A stretch of 41,911 nt of DNA from a bacterium (GTDB lineage Bacteria > Patescibacteriota > Minisyncoccia > JAUYLV01): the NCBI GenBank assembly GCA_030699565.1, contig JAUYLV010000051.1, positions 1 through 41,911 on the forward strand. Reading direction: 5' to 3'. Position 1 is the first letter of the stretch; each line of letters opens with the position of its first letter. The notes under the pieces are model-generated. The model searched no databases and had not been told where the DNA came from. It saw nothing but the letters and a program-made list of their open reading frames with translations. Both the position numbers and the translations under genes were made by a program. Positions 18,498 through 28,085 of this stretch are shown piece by piece.

Positions 18498-18522
18498 TCG
18501 ATGGTTTTAAGTCGTATCGAAC

Positions 18523-18546
18523 CAAAGCCCGCAAGGGCTTTTTTGG
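18523..18546 (+). terminator. Rho-independent terminator
   Basis: AAAGCCCGCAAGGGCTTTTTT. Confidence 0.8.
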
Positions 18547-18633
18547 TGCCGCCATCTTCACCAAATACGCCCCCTGTGGTATACCGAAGGTGCGTTTTTT
18601 GACATTTGTGTTTTAGAGAAGCAGGAGGCTGAT

Positions 18634-19794
18634 ATGCACGCAATGCAGGGGATTGATTTTTTACGGCTGGATCGGCATCTGACCGACGAAGAACGCTTGG
18701 TGCGCGATACGGCGGCGCGGTTCGTCGATGAACGGATCATGCCGGGCATCCGCGATAATTTCAGACGCATCGAATTTCCGATCGGGCTTGTGCGTGAAAT
18801 GGGCGAATTGGGATTTTTGGGAGCGAATCTGCAAGGCTACGGCTGCGCGGAAGTAAGCAATGTCGCCTACGGGCTCATCATGCAGGAATTGGAACGGGGA
18901 GATTCGGGAATACGCAGCTTTGCCTCTGTGCAGGGGGGGCTTGTCATGTATCCGATCCATACATTCGGTAGCGACGAACAAAAAGACCGGTGGCTGCCGC
19001 TCTTGGCCCGAGGGGAAGCTATTGGCTGCTTCGGTCTTACCGATCGTAATGGCGGATCGAATCCGGGGGGCATGCTCACGTGTGCGGTCCGCGACGGCGA
19101 AGCATTCGTGCTGAACGGCGAGAAGCACTTTATCACCAATGGGGGAATTGCGGATGTCGCCGTCGTATGGGCAAAGTGTGATGGTGATTACCGGGGTTTT
19201 CTTGTCGAGCGCGGTACTCCCGGATTTACGACGCGAGATGCGCACGAAGAAAAGTGGTGTATGCGCGCTTCGGTTACGTCGGAACTTTCGTTTGCCGACT
19301 GCCGGATTCCTGCCGCAAATGCCCTACCCGGAGCCGTGGGGCTTAAGAGTGCATATCAATGTCTGACACAAGCGCGGTATGGGATAGGCTGGGGTGTTAT
19401 CGGTGCGGCCGTGGACTGTTATCGAAGCGCGCTCGCCTATGTGGAAGAACGCGATCTTGCCCGGCACCAACTTATTCAAAAGCGTCTTGCTATTATGCTG
19501 GAAAAGATTTCCTTAAGCCAGCTTCTGGCTTTGCAGGTTGGGCAGCTTAAAGACGCGCAATTGGCGCGTTTCACCCATGTGTCGATGCTAAAGTTTAACA
19601 ACGTGGAGGCTGCGCTTGCCGTTGCGACCGATGCGCGCGACATGACGGGTGCAACCGGTACACGCGACGACACCTATCCGATTATCCGTCATTTACTGAA
19701 CTTGATGGCCGTCAGCACATACGAAGGCACGCATGACATGCATGCGCTGATATTGGGACACGACATAACCAAGGTTCAGGCATACGGAAATTAG
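18634..19794 (+). CDS. acyl-CoA dehydrogenase, glutaryl-CoA-dehydrogenase-like
   Basis: YGCAEVSNVAYGLIMQELERGDSGIRS, GCFGLTDRNGGSNPG, TYEGTHDMHALILG (catalytic Glu region). Confidence 0.85.
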   Translation: MHAMQGIDFLRLDRHLTDEERLVRDTAARFVDERIMPGIRDNFRRIEFPIGLVREMGELGFLGANLQGYGCAEVSNVAYGLIMQELERGDSGIRSFASVQGGLVMYPIHTFGSDEQKDRWLPLLARGEAIGCFGLTDRNGGSNPGGMLTCAVRDGEAFVLNGEKHFITNGGIADVAVVWAKCDGDYRGFLVERGTPGFTTRDAHEEKWCMRASVTSELSFADCRIPAANALPGAVGLKSAYQCLTQARYGIGWGVIGAAVDCYRSALAYVEERDLARHQLIQKRLAIMLEKISLSQLLALQVGQLKDAQLARFTHVSMLKFNNVEAALAVATDARDMTGATGTRDDTYPIIRHLLNLMAVSTYEGTHDMHALILGHDITKVQAYGN

Positions 19795-19803
19795 TGATTA
19801 ATC

Positions 19804-19830
19804 CGCCGGGCAGATTTTGCCCGGTTTTTT
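19804..19830 (+). terminator. Rho-independent terminator
   Basis: CCGGGCAgattTTGCCCGGTTTTTT. Confidence 0.8.
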
Positions 19831-19888
19831 CATTGTTGCGATTACGTTAAAAGTGTGGTATACTTAATACAGTGAAAATTGGTTCTTT

Positions 19889-22195
19889 ATGCCTATGAAC
19901 GGCGATAAAACCGTATATTTTGCGAAAACGAACTTCCGGGACGAGAACCGGATTTTCGGCGTCAAACAGAACGACCGGCGCCAGCACACCTACGTGGTGG
20001 GAAAAACCGGTACCGGAAAATCGGTGCTTTTGAAGAATCTTGCCTACCAGGACATCATGAACGGCGACGGCGTTGCGGTAGTCGATCCCCACGGAGAACT
20101 CGTGGAGGATATTTTGGGCATGATCCCGCCGCATCGCGTCAACGATGTTATTTATTTCAATCCGTCGGATATGGATTATCCGATAGGCTTCAACGTGCTG
20201 GAAGTTCCCGATCCCAAATACAAGCACGTGGTAGCCTCGGATCTGATGGGCATCTTTACCAAGATCTGGGCGAACGTGTGGTCGGCGCGCATGGAATACA
20301 TTATGCAGAATTGCATCATGGGGCTTCTGGACACTCCCGGCACGACGCTTTTGGGAATTCCGCGCCTCCTGGTGGATCGTGAGTATCGCGCAAAGATCAT
20401 CGCCAATATCAAGGATCCGGTCGTGCGCGCTTTTTGGACGCAAGAATACGAGAACTATACGGACCGCCTGCGCTCGGAGGCGATCGTGCCTATTCAGAAT
20501 AAAGTCGGCCAGTTCTTGAATACATCGCTGGTGCGCAACATCGTGGGGCAGCCCAAAAGCACGTTCAGCGTGCAGGAGGCGATGAATTCGCAAAAGATCC
20601 TTCTGGTCAACGTTTCCAAGGGCCGCATCGGCGAAGACAATTCAGCGCTTCTGGGGGCGATGCTTATTACCAAGCTGCAGCTGGCCGCCATGGAACGGGT
20701 ACGCATTCCGGAGAAGGATCGGACGGATTTTTATCTATACGTAGACGAGTTTCAGAACTTCGCGACCGACTCGTTCGCGTCCGTGCTTTCGGAGGCTCGA
20801 AAATACCGGCTCAATCTTATCGTGGCGCACCAGTACATCAATCAGCTGGTGACGGATGTTTCCACCAAGGTCCGCGACGCCATTTTTGGCAACGTCGGCA
20901 CCATGCTTTGCTTCCGGGTCGGGGCGGCCGATGCGGAATATTTGGAAACGGAATTTACGCCGGAGTTTGTGCCGGAAGATCTGGTGAATCTGCCCAACTA
21001 CCACATTTATCTTAAACTGATGGTCGATGGCGTAACATCCCGCCCGTTTTCGGCCACGACATTGCCTCCTGTCTCCGGAAAATCGCTTGAGGAGACGAAG
21101 GCGAAAGTCATCAAGGTTTCGCGCGAACGGTATGCCAGGCCGCGCGATGCGATAGAAGAGCGCATCATGCGTTGGAGCGGCATGGGTGCCGGAGGCGGGG
21201 AGACGACGGATGAGGATGGCGTCGGCGACTGGATCGCTTCTTCAGGTACCGCCAATCCGGGTGCTGCGGGATCAGCCGCGAGCAAACCGGGACCGATGTC
21301 CGGCGCCTTCGGCCAGAAGGAGGAATTCGAAGCGCGGTGCACCTCGTGCGGCAAGTCGATAAAAGTTCCATTTGAACCCGACCCGCGCAGGCCGGTATAC
21401 TGCCCCAACTGCTTAAAACGCGTAAAGGAAGGCGAGGTGCTGCCTGTCTCCATGCCGCGATCTGCCGCCAGCCTCTCAAATGACCGTCCGGCGAAAACGC
21501 CATCACGATCATCGCATGATCCGCTTGCCGCCTTAGGCATCGAGTTTGCCCAGACTATGGCTAAATCCTCGCCGGTCGGCCAGCAGCAACGCGGTACGGC
21601 ACGGGATAGCGGGGGAGGCGTGGCGCGTACCCCGATGCGGCCGTTGGCGGCTGTTGCGGAAGCGCCGGTCAGAAAAGACCAGTTCGAAACGCAATGTTCC
21701 CGGTGTGGCAGGATCACGTCCGTGAACTTTCCGCCCGATGGGAAGCGGCCCGTCTATTGCAAACTATGCCTGCCGATCATACGATCCGAAGAAATGCGCA
21801 AGCCAAATGCACCCTTTGGGGCCGTTGTTGAACGGCGGAATCTGGAGCGGCGCCCGGTGCGGTCCGACGGCTCTGCCCGAAGAAGCATGGATCGGTTTGC
21901 GGCACCCATGCCGCATGTTCCGTTACGGGCCGCCGCAATGCCAAGGGCGATGTCGCTTAAAGACGCGCTGGCGCAGGACGGCACCAGCTTTTCCGGAAAA
22001 AAGCTGAAAAAGAAAGAAGTCGATCTTACATCGCTGCGCGAAGCGCTGCAGGAAACCGTTGCCGAGGCGGACGTTCCGGACGTACCCTCGCCCCATGACG
22101 AGTCGGATACAAGGCCGCATATCGCCGCGCATCACGATGCGGCGGAAACAAAAAAAAGCGGCATCCTTTCGCCGGGACAGAAAATAACATTCTAG
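19889..22195 (+). CDS. VirD4/TraD-like (type IV secretion DNA-binding/HerA-FtsK) ATPase with two C-terminal zinc ribbons
   Basis: VVGKTGTGKSVLLKNL (Walker A), FYLYVDEFQNFAT (Walker B), CTSCGKS...PVYCPNC and CSRCGRI...PVYCKLC. Confidence 0.85.
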   Translation: MPMNGDKTVYFAKTNFRDENRIFGVKQNDRRQHTYVVGKTGTGKSVLLKNLAYQDIMNGDGVAVVDPHGELVEDILGMIPPHRVNDVIYFNPSDMDYPIGFNVLEVPDPKYKHVVASDLMGIFTKIWANVWSARMEYIMQNCIMGLLDTPGTTLLGIPRLLVDREYRAKIIANIKDPVVRAFWTQEYENYTDRLRSEAIVPIQNKVGQFLNTSLVRNIVGQPKSTFSVQEAMNSQKILLVNVSKGRIGEDNSALLGAMLITKLQLAAMERVRIPEKDRTDFYLYVDEFQNFATDSFASVLSEARKYRLNLIVAHQYINQLVTDVSTKVRDAIFGNVGTMLCFRVGAADAEYLETEFTPEFVPEDLVNLPNYHIYLKLMVDGVTSRPFSATTLPPVSGKSLEETKAKVIKVSRERYARPRDAIEERIMRWSGMGAGGGETTDEDGVGDWIASSGTANPGAAGSAASKPGPMSGAFGQKEEFEARCTSCGKSIKVPFEPDPRRPVYCPNCLKRVKEGEVLPVSMPRSAASLSNDRPAKTPSRSSHDPLAALGIEFAQTMAKSSPVGQQQRGTARDSGGGVARTPMRPLAAVAEAPVRKDQFETQCSRCGRITSVNFPPDGKRPVYCKLCLPIIRSEEMRKPNAPFGAVVERRNLERRPVRSDGSARRSMDRFAAPMPHVPLRAAAMPRAMSLKDALAQDGTSFSGKKLKKKEVDLTSLREALQETVAEADVPDVPSPHDESDTRPHIAAHHDAAETKKSGILSPGQKITF

Positions 22196-22308
22196 GTTTA
22201 AACTTGAATCATGAAACATGAAACTTGAAGCATGAAATGGCGCACGCCGGTTGATTAACGGTGAAACCATCATGTTACATGCTTCATGCTTTATGTTTAT
22301 GTGAGTTT

Positions 22309-22608
22309 ATGACGCATAAACCGCATTCCGAACCCTATCATGTAGGAGATGTCGCACCCGAAGAAGGCAAGTATGTTTGCGTTCCCTGCGGGTATAAAAA
22401 GAAACTAGCCAAAGGCGAAGCGTTCGGCGAATGCCTCTCATGCTTCAAGGACGAAGGCTGGCATATGCCCGGCGAAGAACAGGATGAAGAGGATGCACTG
22501 GTTGATGAAACGGATGTGGAGGCGGCGGAGCATCATTTGCACAATGACGAGAATGAGGAACTGGCCGAAGGCCAAGAGTTGTGGGAGAAGGTGCAAAAGG
22601 AGGAATAG
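22309..22608 (+). CDS. small zinc-ribbon-like acidic protein
   Basis: YVCVPCGYKKKLAKGEAFGECLSC, acidic tail; likely start ATG 22309. Confidence 0.65.
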   Translation: MTHKPHSEPYHVGDVAPEEGKYVCVPCGYKKKLAKGEAFGECLSCFKDEGWHMPGEEQDEEDALVDETDVEAAEHHLHNDENEELAEGQELWEKVQKEE

Positions 22609-22702
22609 CCGCTCGGGGAATCGGTAAAAAATAATGTAAAAAACAATGGCTTCACTATATACGCTATCGCGCATTTTTGAAGCCTTTTTTATTTCCAAGA
22701 AA

Positions 22703-22727
22703 AATCCCGCGAGTGTGCGGGATTTAT
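22703..22727. terminator. Bidirectional terminator
   Basis: AAATCCCGCgagtgtGCGGGATTT. Confidence 0.65.
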
Positions 22728-22747
22728 GTTTTTAGGGATTGAGCGTA

Positions 22748-23005
22748 TTACGCTTCGGAATCCTCCTCATCGTTGCCGATGAGTATGTCTTTTCGCTTTT
22801 CAAGGATCTCCAGGACCTGTTCAAGGGGCATCGCGAGGGTAATGATGTCTTTTTTGACATAGGCAAGCAGGCGATTCTCGATCTGCTCGATGTGCAATGC
22901 TTCTTGCAGGGCGTCAACCTGTTTTTCATGCTCGGTGCGGAATAGCTCGCTTACTTTCTGCGCCGACTCCGAGTCCGTAAACTCTATCGGTGTTTTTTCG
23001 ATCAT
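22748..23005 (-). CDS. hypothetical acidic/helical protein
   Basis: ORF MIEKTPIEFTDSESAQKVSELFRTEHEK... Confidence 0.6.
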   Translation of the reverse strand: MIEKTPIEFTDSESAQKVSELFRTEHEKQVDALQEALHIEQIENRLLAYVKKDIITLAMPLEQVLEILEKRKDILIGNDEEDSEA

Positions 23006-23152
23006 GGCATGTGCCTCGATGGTTGAGATTGAAAAAGGGCTTACATCGTCACCATAGCAGCGCTTCCGTCTATGGTCAATTATCGGGTGTCATGGTAGCG
23101 TTCAAAGTAAGGTTTTTTGACACTTTGATATACGTTTTTAGAGGAGGTTTCC

Positions 23153-24394
23153 ATGTTTCTCCGAAGTTTGCGATTTACGCTTGTGTCATTTTTTCTGATG
23201 TTTGCATCGTACGGCGCATGCTATGCGGCACCGGTCTTGGTGCAGGAAGCGTCAGCCGAGGTGCAAGCGCCACATGCCGCCGTACAAGCCGCGCAAGCGC
23301 CCTCTCAAGGCGATGTGGAACTCATTCGGCTCTACAAGACCTTGCAGGGCATCATTGAGAGTCAGGCGGTCGATGCGCTGCCGTCGGACACGGAATTCCG
23401 GTACGCCGCGGCCAAAGGGCTCTTCCGCGCGCTGAAGGATCCGTATTCGGATTTTTTTACTCCCGAAGAGACAAAATATCTGCAAGAGCAGATGCAGGGA
23501 TCGTTCGCCGGAATCGGCGCCACGCTCAAGCCGGAGGGTATTGTCGGATTTACGGCGCTTACGGTTGTCGAGATCATGGCCGATTCTCCGGCCCAGAAGG
23601 CGGACTTGCGCAAAGGCGACCAGATTTACGAGATCGACGGTGTTGCGGTTAGTACGTACCCGTTTTTGGTGGCGATCATGCATATTCGCGGAGACGAAGG
23701 GTCCACCGTGGAACTTACGGTGCTTCGGGAAGGCGTTGACAAGCCTATGAAGATCAAGGTTATCCGCGAAGTGATTACGCCCGTGGATACGCATGTGACA
23801 TCGCGGCTTGATGGCTCGGTCGGCATCATCACGCTGCCACAATTCGGAGACGCTCCCGTCACCGCCCAGGAATTTTATAGCCATGTCGATACGTTGCTTG
23901 CGGGCGGTGCTGATGCATTCATTATCGATGTGCGGAACAATCCGGGAGGCCTCGTCGATACCGCGGTTATTATTGCCAGTGCCTGGGCATCCGCACAGAC
24001 GCCGGTGGTGACCATGGAGCGCAAAAGCGGAAATAATAGTTATGGATCTTTGACGAATCTGGCGCTCTTGGCGGGGAAGAAAACGGTAGTACTGGTGAAC
24101 GGCGCCTCGGCTTCGGCTTCCGAGATTCTTGCGGGTGCGCTGCGCGACTGGGGTGAGGCGACGATTGTCGGCACGACCACGTTCGGCAAGGGCGTGGCGC
24201 AATCGGTCATAGGCTTGGCGGACGGCTCGTCCGTGCACATCACCTCCGCGTATTGGTTGACGCCGAATGGCGAGCGCATTCACAAAAAGGGCATTGAGCC
24301 CGATATAACGGTCGAATTGACACCCGAAGATGCTGAAGCAAAACGCGATCCGCAGATGGATCGCGCGATGGAATTTTTAAAAACAGGAAAGTGA
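23153..24394 (+). CDS. S41-family carboxyl-terminal processing protease
   Basis: Signal peptide, PDZ-like domain, IIDVRNNPGG, VNGASASASEILAGAL (Ser), TTFGKGVAQ (Lys). Confidence 0.9.
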   Translation: MFLRSLRFTLVSFFLMFASYGACYAAPVLVQEASAEVQAPHAAVQAAQAPSQGDVELIRLYKTLQGIIESQAVDALPSDTEFRYAAAKGLFRALKDPYSDFFTPEETKYLQEQMQGSFAGIGATLKPEGIVGFTALTVVEIMADSPAQKADLRKGDQIYEIDGVAVSTYPFLVAIMHIRGDEGSTVELTVLREGVDKPMKIKVIREVITPVDTHVTSRLDGSVGIITLPQFGDAPVTAQEFYSHVDTLLAGGADAFIIDVRNNPGGLVDTAVIIASAWASAQTPVVTMERKSGNNSYGSLTNLALLAGKKTVVLVNGASASASEILAGALRDWGEATIVGTTTFGKGVAQSVIGLADGSSVHITSAYWLTPNGERIHKKGIEPDITVELTPEDAEAKRDPQMDRAMEFLKTGK

Positions 24395-24407
24395 CGGAAG
24401 GTTTTTA

Positions 24408-24437
24408 AAGACCGCGAATATTCGCGGTCTTTTTGAT
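24408..24437 (+). terminator. Rho-independent terminator
   Basis: AAAGACCGCGAATATTCGCGGTCTTTTT. Confidence 0.85.
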
Positions 24438-24479
24438 AACGTGGAGTTTTTCTTTTGCCGTATAAAAATCGTATTGGTT

Positions 24480-24620
24480 TGTCATTGCGAGAAGTCTGGC
24501 CAGCCAAGGCGGATGACGAAGCAATCTCTTCCTTGTATCATTTTAAAATGATGTATTGAACGGATCGCCACGCCCCGCCCTTCCTTGCCAAATCACTGAT
24601 TGGCGGGGCTCGCGATGACA
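24480..24620. repeat. R2 palindromic repeat
   Basis: TGTCATTGCGAGAAG...GACGAAGCAATCTC...GGATCGCCACGCCCCGCC...GGCGGGGCTCGCGATGACA. Confidence 0.8.
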
Positions 24621-24673
24621 TAGCGTGTTTGCTGTATATCCAGAAAGCCCAACGCTTTTGCCTATGATTCGGC

Positions 24674-25300
24674 TTATTCCTTCATTGCCGCCATACGGGT
24701 GAATTGCTTTCGGAATATCCAGCGTAATGCATACCAGATCGCAAGCGCGCCTCCCAGAAAAATAAAGAAGAATACGACCAGCCGCGTGAAACTTTCAATG
24801 TATTGGGCGATGAGCCGGAACGAAAGGCCGAACGTATAGCCGAATCCCACGGTGATTGCGCTCCAAATACAGGACCCGGCCGCATTGTACCACGTGAATT
24901 TTTTCAGCTGCATCTTCAGGATTCCGGCAATGATCAGGGTCGCAATGGTCAGGCCGACGGTGAACTTGGTGACGACGATGGCCTTGCCGCCATGTTTTTC
25001 AAAATACGCCGTTGCCTGATCGAGCCGTTCCGGCGACAGCTTCATGCGGACGCCCCATCTCTCCAACGGCTTATACCCTCCGTAGAATCCCAAACCGTAC
25101 CACATGTACCCGGACATCATGTGTCCGAGGGACATGATGATAATAAGGAAGGCGGGGTTGAGCTTTCCCAATGACGCCAAAAATCCGCCGATGATCATGG
25201 TATTCAAACCCTCGAACCATGCGGCAAAAAACAGCACCACATATCCCCATTGGCGGATCAGTTCGTCGTTTTGCTGAATGGTGATGATGAATTGCTCCAT
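24674..25300 (-). CDS. DedA/SNARE-associated-family membrane protein
   Basis: FEGLNTMIIGGFLASLGKLNP...VTKFTVGLTIATLIIAGILKM...WYNAAGSCIWSAITVGFGYTFG; likely start ATG 25300. Confidence 0.8.
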   Translation of the reverse strand: MEQFIITIQQNDELIRQWGYVVLFFAAWFEGLNTMIIGGFLASLGKLNPAFLIIIMSLGHMMSGYMWYGLGFYGGYKPLERWGVRMKLSPERLDQATAYFEKHGGKAIVVTKFTVGLTIATLIIAGILKMQLKKFTWYNAAGSCIWSAITVGFGYTFGLSFRLIAQYIESFTRLVVFFFIFLGGALAIWYALRWIFRKQFTRMAAMKE

Positions 25301-25391
25301 TGTATCTTGACGCGAATATACGCATACATGCGAATGACGCGAATCGAATAATTCGATTCGCATAATTTGCGAGAATATTCGCTCTTTCGCG

Positions 25392-26681
25392 TCACGCGGC
25401 GAGCATAAACGCAACAGAAACCCAAAACAATCCAATGCCCTGCTCGAACGTCAAAAAATAATGATCGAATAGGCCGAGAACAAGGAAAGCGGCAACGATG
25501 CAAAAAGCTGCGGCGTGCAGCAGGGGATTTTCGCTTTTAAGTCGGGATTTTCGCCACGCCCACAGGGCGGAGCCGATAAATACAAAAAATGCGAGCGCCC
25601 CCGCCAATCCGTATTCGGCGGCTACGAGCGCATAAGCGCTATGGACGGGTTGATACATCCACGATTCCGTAAGATTTACTCCGGTTTGTGTGATCTGTGT
25701 GACGAATTGCCCCGGGCCTACCCCGAATAGCTTGTTCGCATCGATCATGCGCGCCGCCCAATAAAAACCGTTTAAGCGTATTTGCACTGCCTGGTCGTGG
25801 AGCGCGGGAAGTGATGCGCGCGAGAGCATATAGGGTGAAAACAATGCGGCAGCGGCGAACCAGCAGGCGGCAAAAAGCACGCCAAGCGTCGCAAGGCGTC
25901 TGAATGCGGCCTCAGGCAGCCGGCGGACGTTGATGGCGGCATACGCAATAAGTATGGCGATGGCGATGCCGAATGCCAGCCATGCGCTTCGGGAAAAGGT
26001 AAAAAAGAGTCCGGCAAGCATCAGTGCGATGGCGGTAAGCAACATGCCCCCGCGCATCTTGCCGCCCGGCATGCTATACATGGCGATCGCAGCAAGCAAG
26101 GCCATCACCAAAAAAGCTCCCAACACGTTCGGATGGGGCAACGTGCCGTAGGCGCGGATGATCTTTTCTCCGGCGATATCCAGCTTTGCCACGCCCGTCA
26201 CGGCCACGCCCAGTGTCTGCTCGCCAAGGTACATGAACCCGGCGCTGCGCTGCGCGAAAAATTGCCAGCAGGCGAGTATCGCCTGCAGGATGGCGCCGGC
26301 CAACAAAGGCATTAGGAAGTACGAAGCGCGAATTGAAGTGATGATTTCGGATAGCGCCAATGCCGCGAGTGAAAATACGGCAAGCCGCGCCAATGTTATA
26401 AAACCGAGCAGCGGCAGATCGCTTATGGACGCGGACACTATGCCGATGGCAAAAAAAACACCAAGGCTTGCCGAGATTAATGGGCGTTGCCGTATTGCCT
26501 GCCAGGGGTGTCTTCCCGCCAGCGCAACGAGCGCGATCGCGGCTAGGTCCGTCGCATACAGGTAGAGCGTGGTGTATGGCACCGCCGGCGATCCAACCTG
26601 AAAAAGCGCCACGCGGGTTCCGAGCGGCAATGCGAACGCAAACAATCCGGCAAGCAGTTTTTGAACGCCTTGTCGGTCCAT
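25392..26681 (-). CDS. O-antigen ligase/polymerase-like membrane protein
   Basis: Many TMs; PHPNVLGAFLVMALL, FFTFSRSAWLAFGIAI, GVGPGQF; likely start ATG 26681. Confidence 0.75.
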   Translation of the reverse strand: MDRQGVQKLLAGLFAFALPLGTRVALFQVGSPAVPYTTLYLYATDLAAIALVALAGRHPWQAIRQRPLISASLGVFFAIGIVSASISDLPLLGFITLARLAVFSLAALALSEIITSIRASYFLMPLLAGAILQAILACWQFFAQRSAGFMYLGEQTLGVAVTGVAKLDIAGEKIIRAYGTLPHPNVLGAFLVMALLAAIAMYSMPGGKMRGGMLLTAIALMLAGLFFTFSRSAWLAFGIAIAILIAYAAINVRRLPEAAFRRLATLGVLFAACWFAAAALFSPYMLSRASLPALHDQAVQIRLNGFYWAARMIDANKLFGVGPGQFVTQITQTGVNLTESWMYQPVHSAYALVAAEYGLAGALAFFVFIGSALWAWRKSRLKSENPLLHAAAFCIVAAFLVLGLFDHYFLTFEQGIGLFWVSVAFMLAA

Positions 26682-26683
26682 TA

Positions 26684-27910
26684 TTATATAAACGTATAGA
26701 TTATTTCGTAGCCGATCCCCGCAATGAACATCGCCGCGATCAAGCCATACACCCATGCCGGCAGCATGAGCGCGTATTCCGGCGTACGCTCTCCCATTAT
26801 TTTTGCCTTGCGATACATGGCGAGCATTAAAAGGCCCTCAATGCCGCCCAATACCGCGCCGACAAAACCGATGACTTTCAAAAAATCCTGCGTCGCGAAA
26901 AAGTAAAGCGCCAAAGGCACCACAAGTACCGCAAAAGCCGCCTTATGGCGCGAAATGCCCAGGTCATACCGATAGGCATGTTTCAACACAAGCCCCAAAA
27001 CGATGAACGACGTGGCGGTGGTCAAAAGCCCTACCAAACCCGCCGCGATCGCCATTGCCGTTCCATACCGGTCCGCCAGGCTTATGACGGCATCCTTGGA
27101 AACGGAGGTTCCCAGGGCACCGGCGATGCCAAACGCGAAGAGCGCATAGAGGATTGCCGGTATAAGCGACCCGATAATGATGACGCGCTTCATGCGGCCG
27201 TCGCCTTCAAGGATGTCGCGCAATTCCGGTATGGCGGCACTTCCGGCCAGAGCAAAGAACACGATGCCGTACGGCAGGAATGCCTGTGAAAGATCGGTGC
27301 TTAAGGTTAGATTAGCCATTTCAACATCGGGAAGCGCTCGGATGATGATGCCGACAAAAACGGCCAATAGAACGATGTTCATGACAAGTTCTGCCGGCGC
27401 GCTGTTCTTTAGGCCTCGTATCACGTAAAAAGCCATGATGGCAAAGAATATCATGCTCCAGACAGCCGTGGGCAGCACGACGAAGGGTTGCATGAATACC
27501 TCCAAAAAAACGCCGCCGACGATAGTGTAGGCGAGTAGTCCGCCGTAAATGCCGAAGATCATGATGTGCGTTGCAATGATCCTTCCGGGCCTGCCGAGAT
27601 ATATTTCGGCGTAGCCGATGAGGCGGTGCTTTGCGGGCGTGCGCAAAACTATTTCGCCGTACACAAGGTGCATGGTGAGCACTACGACCGTCATGACGCC
27701 CAGATAAGCCATGCCTAAGCCGATTCCCGCGTGGGCAAATGCATAGGGGAGTCCGAAGGCGCCCAAACCCATGATGGTGCCCACAAGAATTGCCAGAGCG
27801 TAGAATGTTTGTTTTGATTCTTTCAGCACGCAATTATAATACCTTTTAAACGGAGTCTGGAAAAGGGAAATTAAATATCGTGAGTCACGAGACTCTTTTT
27901 TTTCTGTCAT
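26684..27910 (-). CDS. aromatic amino acid (Trp/Tyr) permease-family transporter
   Basis: 11-TM-like; ALAILVGTIMGLGAFGLPYAFAHAGIGLG; possible GTG start at 27829. Confidence 0.8.
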   Translation of the reverse strand: MTEKKESRDSRYLISLFQTPFKRYYNCVLKESKQTFYALAILVGTIMGLGAFGLPYAFAHAGIGLGMAYLGVMTVVVLTMHLVYGEIVLRTPAKHRLIGYAEIYLGRPGRIIATHIMIFGIYGGLLAYTIVGGVFLEVFMQPFVVLPTAVWSMIFFAIMAFYVIRGLKNSAPAELVMNIVLLAVFVGIIIRALPDVEMANLTLSTDLSQAFLPYGIVFFALAGSAAIPELRDILEGDGRMKRVIIIGSLIPAILYALFAFGIAGALGTSVSKDAVISLADRYGTAMAIAAGLVGLLTTATSFIVLGLVLKHAYRYDLGISRHKAAFAVLVVPLALYFFATQDFLKVIGFVGAVLGGIEGLLMLAMYRKAKIMGERTPEYALMLPAWVYGLIAAMFIAGIGYEIIYTFI

Positions 27911-28013
27911 TCCGGAGATTTAATAACCCCTAAAACATGAATCATCCGGGATCCATGGATTCCGGCTCCCCGTATCGCAGTACGGGGCAGGCTTAGGTCA
28001 GAATGACATGCTC
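27906..28013. repeat. R1 palindromic repeat (variant)
   Basis: TGTCATTCCGGAGATT...GGATTCCGGCTCCCCGTATCGCAGTACGGGGCAGGC...AGAATGACA. Confidence 0.6.
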
Positions 28014-28040
28014 GTGGATATTTCATAATTCACAGTAAAT

Positions 28041-28070
28041 AAAAAATCCGCTCGCGGGGAGCGAGCGGAA
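28041..28070 (-). terminator. Terminator for 28086-28505
   Basis: Minus strand: CCGCTCGCtccccGCGAGCGGATTTTTT. Confidence 0.8.
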
Positions 28071-28085
28071 GAAATGATTAAGTCA

